47,683 nt of DNA from Pseudomonadota bacterium (GTDB lineage: Bacteria; Pseudomonadota; Gammaproteobacteria; Competibacterales; Competibacteraceae). The translations under genes and the position numbers were made by a program. The number at the start of each line of letters is the position of its first letter. Position 1 is the stretch's first letter. The notes under the pieces are model-generated. The model saw nothing but the letters and a program-made list of their open reading frames with translations, did not search any database and was not told where the DNA came from. The stretch lies in contig JAUPTV010000112.1 of the NCBI GenBank assembly GCA_030917925.1, positions 1 to 47,683 of the forward strand, given 5' to 3'. This document shows positions 41,807 through 47,683 of this stretch, one piece after another.

Positions 41807-43393
41807 TTATAACTCCCCATTAACTATATCCATTTTTTTGTCATAAACCGAGGTCTGTATTTCCATCAATCCTAAAATTGTATGGAAAAGATAGTCATGC
41901 GAAAATTGGTTTTTTGCTTTTTCCTTTAATGCTTTTCTGTCTATTTTAAAGCTATCGCTAAACCACATCAAAGCGGCAACATGCTTTTGTGTATCTGGTG
42001 CCATGAAATGCGGAAGACCATGAAGGTATAAGTTATTTTCTCCGAGTGATTCACCATGATCACTTAAATAAAATAAAGCCGTTTCAAATTGTTCGCTATT
42101 TTTTTTGAGCAAAGCTATTACTTTAGATAGAAAATAATCCGTATACAAAATTGCATTATCATAAGCATTATTAATCTCTTCAGAAGTACAAAGTTCCAAT
42201 TGATTTGTTTTGCAAACAGGTACAAATTTTTCAAATGATTTTGGGTATCTTTTGAAATAAGATGGACCATGATTACCCATTTGGTGTAATACAATAAAAA
42301 TGTCTTTGCTTGTTTGCTGATCGATATATTCCTGTAATCCATACAGCATTCCCTCGTCTCTACATTCAACATCATCACAGACGGGATTTTTTTCTGGATT
42401 TTTATAGTCTTCGTAAAGCACTCTTAACGCCACCCCCTTTGAATCTGAATTATTGTCTATCCACAAAGTTTTAATGCCTGCATGGTTTAATAAATCCAAC
42501 AGGTTTTCTGTTGATCTTGCCTTGTTATCGCTATAACTATCTCTACCAAAAATGGAAAACATACACGGCACCGAAACGGCTGTTGATGTTCCACAAGAAT
42601 ACATATTTGGAAAATTAATAATATCTTCTTTTTTAAGCAACGGGTTCGTTTCCCGCTCATAACCGTTCAGTGAAAATCGGTCTGCTCTCGCAGCTTCACC
42701 AACCACCAATATTATCAATTCTCTATCAAGATCATTTTCGGGTATCTTAGCATCCGCGTCTAAAGATTTTAAAAGACCGTCATCATAGCGAGCCATCAAA
42801 GAAATATATTTCCCGAAAGAATAAATATAATACGTTGGATTTGTATGGTATTTTAGTGTTCTGTATTCTCTAAAGAAAGACGTATAAAACTTGCTAAACA
42901 CAACGATTAACGAAATTGCGATCAGCAACGAAACAGTAGCTGTCTTAAATTTAGCTATCACTATCTGTTTAAAAGAACCGTATTCCACATTTGCCCTATA
43001 AACAAAGATAGAAGGGAGTATGCCTAAAAACAAAAAATATGAAAAAATTTTAAAATTAAAAAGATCTTGAGACTCCGCAGCATGGGTTAATATAATGTTC
43101 TGAATCATCGTATGGTCGAAAACGACATGATAGCTATCCATAAAATAACTTGTCAAAGACGATGTTAATAATAACAAGATTAGAACAGGCTTGGTAGTAT
43201 AAGGTGAGCTGATTAAAATAATTAGAAATATTACTACACTGCTTAATACAACAAATAATGATCCTAAAAAAAATATATTATTAGATGAAAATGGATAAAT
43301 AGTAATGACATTTGAAAAAAAAGAAACATTATCAAAAGTCACTAAAAATAGGGATACGATAACGATAAGAGTGGATTCACTGATTTTTTTCAA
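41807..43393 (-). CDS. eptA: Lipid A phosphoethanolamine transferase
   Basis: 528 residues from TTG 43393, supported by AAGGA nine bases upstream. Five N-terminal membrane helices (to about residue 180) are followed by a periplasmic sulfatase-like domain. It contains ILVVGEAARADRFSLNGY, the nucleophile Thr269 in SCGTSTAVSVPCMFS, FIVLHQMGNHGPSYFKRYP and YLSDHGESLGENNLYLHG (metal ligands). It adds phosphoethanolamine to lipid A, lowering negative charge and giving polymyxin resistance in relatives such as EptA/MCR. It is strikingly AT-rich against GC-rich neighbours, so recent acquisition is likely. The two-component genes upstream on the same strand probably regulate it. Confidence 0.93.
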   Translation of the reverse strand: MKKISESTLIVIVSLFLVTFDNVSFFSNVITIYPFSSNNIFFLGSLFVVLSSVVIFLIILISSPYTTKPVLILLLLTSSLTSYFMDSYHVVFDHTMIQNIILTHAAESQDLFNFKIFSYFLFLGILPSIFVYRANVEYGSFKQIVIAKFKTATVSLLIAISLIVVFSKFYTSFFREYRTLKYHTNPTYYIYSFGKYISLMARYDDGLLKSLDADAKIPENDLDRELIILVVGEAARADRFSLNGYERETNPLLKKEDIINFPNMYSCGTSTAVSVPCMFSIFGRDSYSDNKARSTENLLDLLNHAGIKTLWIDNNSDSKGVALRVLYEDYKNPEKNPVCDDVECRDEGMLYGLQEYIDQQTSKDIFIVLHQMGNHGPSYFKRYPKSFEKFVPVCKTNQLELCTSEEINNAYDNAILYTDYFLSKVIALLKKNSEQFETALFYLSDHGESLGENNLYLHGLPHFMAPDTQKHVAALMWFSDSFKIDRKALKEKAKNQFSHDYLFHTILGLMEIQTSVYDKKMDIVNGEL

Positions 43394-43548
43394 CTTTCAA
43401 TATCCTTCGATAGTTTTTTGGTAGCGCCTGATGAAGCCGAAGCCGGTTCAATAATTATCCAGCCGAAGAATGCATTCCGCTTTTCAGATATGGTGGACGA
43501 TCATTGCTACGGATACAGCGTTTGTGTAGCGATTGGCCGGTCTGTCGA

Positions 43549-45027
43549 TCATCTTCCGGCCTGATGCATGGCTCCCGCAGAGCGTAGCAACCGGGATAAA
43601 CGGACAAAAACCTCCAGGCCGCCAAGCGAACTGTCATGCAGTTCAAGTGTTCCACCATGCAATTCTACGATCCGGGCGACGATGGAGAGGCCCAGCCCGG
43701 CACCCTGCGCCGCGCCCTGGCGGAAGAAACGCTCGAAAACCTTTGTGCGCAGTTCAGGCGGTATGCCAGGGCCGCTGTCCTGAATCCGCAGTTCCACCGC
43801 TTCGTCCAGGACTTGCAGGCACACCCGAATCTGGCCGTTCTTCGGCGTATGTTGCACCGCGTTGCTGATCAGATTCTGTAGCAGGATGCCCAGGCTCGGC
43901 GCATCGGCGATCAAGCGGTCATGGTTGCCCTCAGTCGCCTCCAGAGTCAGATCCTGCTGACGTTCCAGCGCCAGCGGGATCAGTTCGGCCAGTTCATTGC
44001 GCAAAAAAGCCAGCAGATCCAGTTCGGCCATCCGCAACGTGACCGCGCTGGGTTCCAGTCGCGCCAGCGTCAGTAATTGCGCGATGACCCGGGTGGCGCG
44101 TTCGATACCGCCATCAAGTTGCCGGAGAGCCTGATCGCGGTCAGTGGGATCAGGCGCTTGAAGGGCGTTCTGGGTATGGATGCGCAACACGGCCAGTGGT
44201 GTACGCAGTTCATGTGCGGCATCGGCCAGAAACCGCTTTTCCCGTTCCAGCAGCGCCATGACCTGCATCAGCAGGCGGTTCAGCGAAGCGACAACAGGCG
44301 TCAGTTCCTGCGGCAGCGGCGCGAGTTGGAGCGGTGCCAGATTATCCGGATCACGGGTCTTGAGTAATTGCGCCATCCGCCCCAGCGGACGCAGACCCCA
44401 ACCGATAGCCAGCCAGACCAGCAGGGCCAGCAGCGGCAGGCCCACCAGATCCGGTAACAGACTGCGCAGGGCGATCTTTTCTGTCAGTTCACCCCGGATG
44501 TCCTGACGCTCGCTGACCAGAATCCAATGGTTATTGCGCTGGTCATGCAGAACGAAAAGACGCCACTGGTCGTCGTGCAACAGCGCATCGTGGTAACCGA
44601 TCAGGTGTTCACTGGGCAGCATGGGAGCGTCGCCCACGCTGTGGACGGGAAGGTTGTCCCGGCGACCCAGGTTCTGCGCCAGTTGGCCTATGGCGCTGGT
44701 GGATTGCAGCAAAGTTTTGCCGTACTCATCCAGCACCAGAAAGCCCAGCTTGTTTTCATATTTGTGGCCGAAGGGCTGCGTTTGTGGGCTACCTTCGGTG
44801 GCGGCGACCGCTTTATCCAGCGCTTGTTGCAGCGCTTGCCCCGCTTCGTTGCTCATGTCGTGACTGACCATGCCCGCCAGCAACCGGGCATGTTGCGCCA
44901 TTTGCGCGTCGAACAGTTCCTCGATTTCGTGGTAGGCATCCTGATAGCTCTGGTAGGAAATCAGCGTCAGCGACAGACTGAGCAAGCCCAGCACCAGCAG
45001 CAGGGTGCGACTACGGATCGAACCCAT
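43549..45027 (-). CDS. QseC/PmrB-like sensor histidine kinase
   Basis: 492 residues; the ATG shares one base with the regulator stop codon (TGATG). Membrane helices lie at about 7-27 and 190-210, flanking a periplasmic 2CSK-type sensor domain. The HAMP-like linker is GLRPLGRMAQLL. The phospho-acceptor helix is FLADAAHELRTPLAVLRIH. The ATP-binding boxes are LLQNLISNAVQHTP (N), DSGPGIPPEL (G1), FERFFR (F) and GAGLGLSIV (G2). The periplasmic stimulus may be metal ions or cationic peptides by analogy. It is immediately upstream of eptA on the same strand; the 155-base gap 43394-43548 probably carries an eptA promoter. Confidence 0.92.
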   Translation of the reverse strand: MGSIRSRTLLLVLGLLSLSLTLISYQSYQDAYHEIEELFDAQMAQHARLLAGMVSHDMSNEAGQALQQALDKAVAATEGSPQTQPFGHKYENKLGFLVLDEYGKTLLQSTSAIGQLAQNLGRRDNLPVHSVGDAPMLPSEHLIGYHDALLHDDQWRLFVLHDQRNNHWILVSERQDIRGELTEKIALRSLLPDLVGLPLLALLVWLAIGWGLRPLGRMAQLLKTRDPDNLAPLQLAPLPQELTPVVASLNRLLMQVMALLEREKRFLADAAHELRTPLAVLRIHTQNALQAPDPTDRDQALRQLDGGIERATRVIAQLLTLARLEPSAVTLRMAELDLLAFLRNELAELIPLALERQQDLTLEATEGNHDRLIADAPSLGILLQNLISNAVQHTPKNGQIRVCLQVLDEAVELRIQDSGPGIPPELRTKVFERFFRQGAAQGAGLGLSIVARIVELHGGTLELHDSSLGGLEVFVRLSRLLRSAGAMHQAGR

Positions 45028-45686
45028 CAGAGTTTGTCGACCAGATAGCCAATGCCGCGCACGGTGCGAATCAGCTCGGGAAAGAGTTTCTTGCGCAGGT
45101 GATGGATATGCACCTCCAGAGCGTTGCTTTCGGCCTCTTCATCCCAGCCGTACAACGTCTGTTGCAGCTTGTCGCGGGTCAGCACGCGCCCCGGTTGAGC
45201 CAATAATTGATGTAGCAACAGAAACTCTTTGCGCTGCAACACAACGGGCTGGCCCTGGTAGCTGACTTGCTGGTTAACCGGGTCCAGACACACTTCGCGG
45301 TATTCCAGCACCGGCTGCGGCCGGTTGAAACTGCGGCGCAGCAACGCCCGCAACCGCGCTTTGAGTTCCGCAGCGTCAAAGGGCTTGACCAGGTAATCAT
45401 CCGCGCCGGCGTCCAGTCCGGCAATCCGGTCGCTGGTGGCGTCGCGGGCCGTCAGCACCAGCACCGGGATCGGGTTGTCTGTCGCCCGCAGGCGCTTGAG
45501 CACTTCCAGGCCATCCAGACGGGGCAGACCAAGGTCGAGGATGGCGATAGCGAAACTTTCATGACTGAGCGCATGGACGGCGCTGACCCCATCCTGAAGC
45601 CAGTCCACCGTATAGCCCTCGGATTTCAGGGCCACGCGAATGCCTTCCCCCAGAGCAACATCATCCTCAATCAGCAGAATACGCAT
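45027..45686 (-). CDS. OmpR-family response regulator (QseB/PmrA-like)
   Basis: 219 residues. The receiver domain has the acidic pocket IEDD (6-9), phosphorylated Asp51 in AILDLGLPRLDG, and Lys in DYLVKPFDAAEL. The C-terminal winged helix includes LQRKEFLLLHQLLAQPGRVL and VHIHHLRKKL. It is translationally coupled to the kinase. It would bind repeats upstream of target promoters, possibly eptA. Confidence 0.94.
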   Translation of the reverse strand: MRILLIEDDVALGEGIRVALKSEGYTVDWLQDGVSAVHALSHESFAIAILDLGLPRLDGLEVLKRLRATDNPIPVLVLTARDATSDRIAGLDAGADDYLVKPFDAAELKARLRALLRRSFNRPQPVLEYREVCLDPVNQQVSYQGQPVVLQRKEFLLLHQLLAQPGRVLTRDKLQQTLYGWDEEAESNALEVHIHHLRKKLFPELIRTVRGIGYLVDKL

Positions 45687-45708
45687 GGCTAACCCTAATT
45701 GGTTTGGT

Positions 45709-46374
45709 CTATTTGTTGGTGCTGGCGGTGCTTTTTTCCTCGACCGTTTTCAGCAATTGCCGGGCTTCAGCACGGCGTCCGGCATCAGCGCTGGCGCGAC
45801 CTGGACGATCCGGAGCGGCCAGGGCTTTTTCCAGAGCGGCTTTGGCCTCTGGATAGCGTTCCTCCCGTTGCAGGAAGTCGCCGTAGAAATAGTTGGGATC
45901 AATCCCTTTGGGATTCAGCGCCAGCGCTTTTTTGAGCATCGTTTCAGCCTGGCTGTCATCGCCAAAACCGATGGGCCAGCCGGGCACTTGATAATAGAGA
46001 CTGCCCAGACTGGTATAGGCCGAACCGTCCAGCGCCTTGTCGTTCAGCTTCAGGGCTTGTTCCAACTCGGCCTTGGCCTGTTTGACCAGATCGAGGGCAT
46101 CGAGTCCGCCTTTGGCACCGGCCCAGGTACTCAAAATAATACCGTGCCAGATATGCAGTTCGGCGGCTTGCGGCTCGCCAGTGACCGCCTTTTCGGCGCG
46201 TTGAGCCAGTTCGGCAAAGGCGGCTTCGCGCTGTTTTTCCGGCAACTGGTAGTTGATCTCCGCCCAGCGGGTCTGGAGTTGTTTCAACTCGGTCTGGCTG
46301 GCTTCACTGAGCGCCAGGACCGGCAGGCTGATCAGGGCCAGCAGCGACAGGCAGAGATGACGCAGAATTTTCAT
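45709..46374 (-). CDS. Periplasmic TPR-domain protein
   Basis: 221 residues from ATG 46374, with AAGGAA seven bases upstream; a TTG at 46389 is rejected. The signal peptide is MKILRHLCLSLLALISLPVL then ALS. Helical repeats follow, with AELEQALKLNDKALDGSAYT and MLKKALALNPKGIDPNYFY being clear TPR units. It lies 11 bases after the SDR gene, in an apparent operon with the two-component genes. Function is unknown. Confidence 0.8.
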   Translation of the reverse strand: MKILRHLCLSLLALISLPVLALSEASQTELKQLQTRWAEINYQLPEKQREAAFAELAQRAEKAVTGEPQAAELHIWHGIILSTWAGAKGGLDALDLVKQAKAELEQALKLNDKALDGSAYTSLGSLYYQVPGWPIGFGDDSQAETMLKKALALNPKGIDPNYFYGDFLQREERYPEAKAALEKALAAPDRPGRASADAGRRAEARQLLKTVEEKSTASTNK

Positions 46375-46385
46375 CGGCAATTCCT

Positions 46386-47177
46386 TCAATGGTCGTGAGG
46401 GGCGAAGTGCTGGATGATCGGCAACTGCTTGCGCAGTGCCTGATCGACGATCCGGGGCAACAAGCCATTGAGCCGGACAAACAGCTTTTCCGGCCAGCCC
46501 AGGTAAAGTTCTGCGCGCTCGCGGCGAATCGCCTCGACGATCTGCCGGGCGACCGTGGCTGAATCGTCCATGGCGACTTTCAGTTGGGCATTCATGGCCA
46601 CGACCGGGGCAGCGTTCATCGCGGTGCGGGTGGCGCGTGGCGCGATGTACAGCACCTTGATGCGGCTGTCCGCCAATTCGCGGCGCAGCGCTTCGGAAAA
46701 GCCGCGCAGGGCGAATTTGCTGGCGCAGTAGGTCGCAAAACCCGGATAGCCGATGGAGCCGAAGGTGGAGCCGATGTTGACCAGCAGGGCGGTGGGTGCT
46801 TGACGCAGCAAGGGTAGCAGGCGCTGGGTGAGTTGCAGGGTTGCGGTAACATTGAGTTCGATCAACCGGGCAATGGCTTCTTCATCCTGATGCTCCAGCA
46901 AGCTGAACTGATTGACGCCGGCCGCATTGATCAGACCGTTAAGGCCGCCGAACTCGCGGGCTGCCGCTAACACCACATCGCGCCCTTCGCGCTGGCGCAG
47001 GTCGGCCTGGACCCGGCTGATCTGACCGGGAAAGCGTTGCGCCAGGGCGTCGAGAGTCTGGAGTTGCCGTCCGGCCAGTAACAAGTGGGCACCGCCCTCA
47101 CACAGTTGCTCGACCAGCGTCTGGCCGATGCCGCCGCTGGCACCCGTGACCAGGGCGCGGCATTCCGAAATTTGCAT
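46386..47177 (-). CDS. Short-chain dehydrogenase/reductase
   Basis: 263 residues. The nucleotide-binding loop is TGASGGIG at 11-18, with NAAGVNQF after strand 4 and the catalytic Ser and YCASK (Tyr-x3-Lys). The C-terminus after EAIRRERAELYLGWPEKLF is a helical tail seen in lipid- or ketone-reducing SDRs. NAD(P) dependent; substrate unknown. It lies ten bases after the haem-oxygenase-like gene on the same strand, suggesting a joint pathway. Confidence 0.9.
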   Translation of the reverse strand: MQISECRALVTGASGGIGQTLVEQLCEGGAHLLLAGRQLQTLDALAQRFPGQISRVQADLRQREGRDVVLAAAREFGGLNGLINAAGVNQFSLLEHQDEEAIARLIELNVTATLQLTQRLLPLLRQAPTALLVNIGSTFGSIGYPGFATYCASKFALRGFSEALRRELADSRIKVLYIAPRATRTAMNAAPVVAMNAQLKVAMDDSATVARQIVEAIRRERAELYLGWPEKLFVRLNGLLPRIVDQALRKQLPIIQHFAPHDH

Positions 47178-47187
47178 GACGTTTTCC

Positions 47188-47683
47188 TCACACGGTCAGC
47201 GGGAGATTGCGGAACAGATCGGCATACAGGCGATAAACCACCCTGGCGGTATGCACTACAGCAGCCTGATCGTCGGCGTGATCCAGCCGGTTCATCAAAC
47301 CCTCGAATAATTTCATGTGCTCCAGATCGAGACTACCGTGGGAATTCAGGTAACTGAACGCCTGCGTGGGGAGTTGCAACGTATTCTGGATGATCCCGGC
47401 GGCCTGGGTGGCCAGTGCAACGCTGGTGCCTTCCAACACGTTGACCATGCCGAAGAAACTCACCGGGTTGTGCCGGGCGATCCGGTCGTAGACGTAGCTA
47501 ACCATCAGTTCAGTCGGTAACGCCGGGTCGCCATGACGCACGACTTCGGCATCCGCGCCACAGGCGGCGAGGTCGTTGAGAATCCACTCCTGATGGCCGT
47601 ATTCCTCCCGGATGTACTCGGCAATCGCCTGGCGCAGCCATTCCAGGCGTTCAGGCAGGCGTGCGCCGCAAGCCATCAGCAGC
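47188..47683 (-). CDS. Iron-containing redox enzyme/TenA-haem-oxygenase-like protein, 5' end beyond window
   Basis: The frame is open through the window edge. An internal ATG at 47676 is preceded by in-frame CTG-CTG, so the N-terminal part is missing. The visible 165 residues are all helical: RLEWLRQAIAEYIREEYGHQ then EWILNDLAACG. The segments VSYVYDRIARHNPVSFFGMV and FSYLNSHGSLDLEHMKLFE fit the haem-oxygenase-like fold, with His and Glu residues for a di-iron or haem centre. It is the first known gene of the operon with the SDR gene. Confidence 0.8.
   Translation of the reverse strand, partial: LLMACGARLPERLEWLRQAIAEYIREEYGHQEWILNDLAACGADAEVVRHGDPALPTELMVSYVYDRIARHNPVSFFGMVNVLEGTSVALATQAAGIIQNTLQLPTQAFSYLNSHGSLDLEHMKLFEGLMNRLDHADDQAAVVHTARVVYRLYADLFRNLPLTV

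Overview
The window looks like a chromosomal segment of a GC-rich gammaproteobacterium. The SerA, glutathione reductase, GlgP, DUF2058 and QseB/QseC-type proteins are gammaproteobacterial in style. The mix of glycogen metabolism and a large defence load would suit a wastewater Competibacter-type lineage, but that placement is inference. No rRNA, tRNA or CRISPR array was seen.

Layout. (1) 1-3791, minus strand: a 3'-truncated MmeI-like type IIL restriction-modification enzyme and a GT-B glycosyltransferase-like protein. (2) 3819-6850: a MITE-like inverted-repeat element, a large secreted PKD/HYR/PxKF protein, and a second copy of the MITE terminal sequence. (3) 6854-13823: housekeeping genes glgP, a lipoprotein, gor, a gamma-carbonic anhydrase, lemA and a GIDE-domain membrane protein. 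(4) 13844-21898: a first defence block with a PLD-SNF2 helicase-nuclease, an orphan Phd antitoxin, an Eco57I-like methylase, a VapBC-type pair, and a small ORF with an orphan UPF0175 gene. (5) 21969-25307: a D-2-hydroxyglutarate dehydrogenase-like gene divergent from serA, then a DUF2058 gene. (6) 25457-28682: a PD-(D/E)XK nuclease remnant, a three-gene zinc-ribbon helicase operon on the minus strand, and a NadS-like antitoxin preceded by a toxin-tail remnant and AT-rich operator-like repeats. (7) 28700-41232, all minus strand: the main defence island. In transcription order it holds a CARF-sigma54 regulator, hsdR, an OLD-like ATPase/TOPRIM protein, hsdM, hsdS, and then a tightly coupled four-gene module: helical-repeat protein, HEPN protein, DUF3696-type AAA ATPase, and PLD-like protein. 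(8) 41309-47683: a small membrane protein, an AT-rich eptA lipid A phosphoethanolamine transferase, its QseBC/PmrAB-like two-component system, a periplasmic TPR protein, an SDR oxidoreductase and a 5'-truncated haem-oxygenase-like protein.

The most promising candidate for an undescribed system is the TPR-HEPN-AAA-PLD module at 28700-32571. Its genes overlap by 4 to 8 bases, so they are probably co-translated. It carries a candidate RNase (HEPN), a candidate phosphodiesterase/nuclease (PLD-like) and an SMC/ABC-type ATPase that could act as sensor. A CARF-domain sigma54 activator sits upstream of the same-strand restriction operon. This raises the possibility that the island is switched on by a nucleotide second messenger or RNA-end signal. 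Functions here are read from motifs only; no database search was possible.
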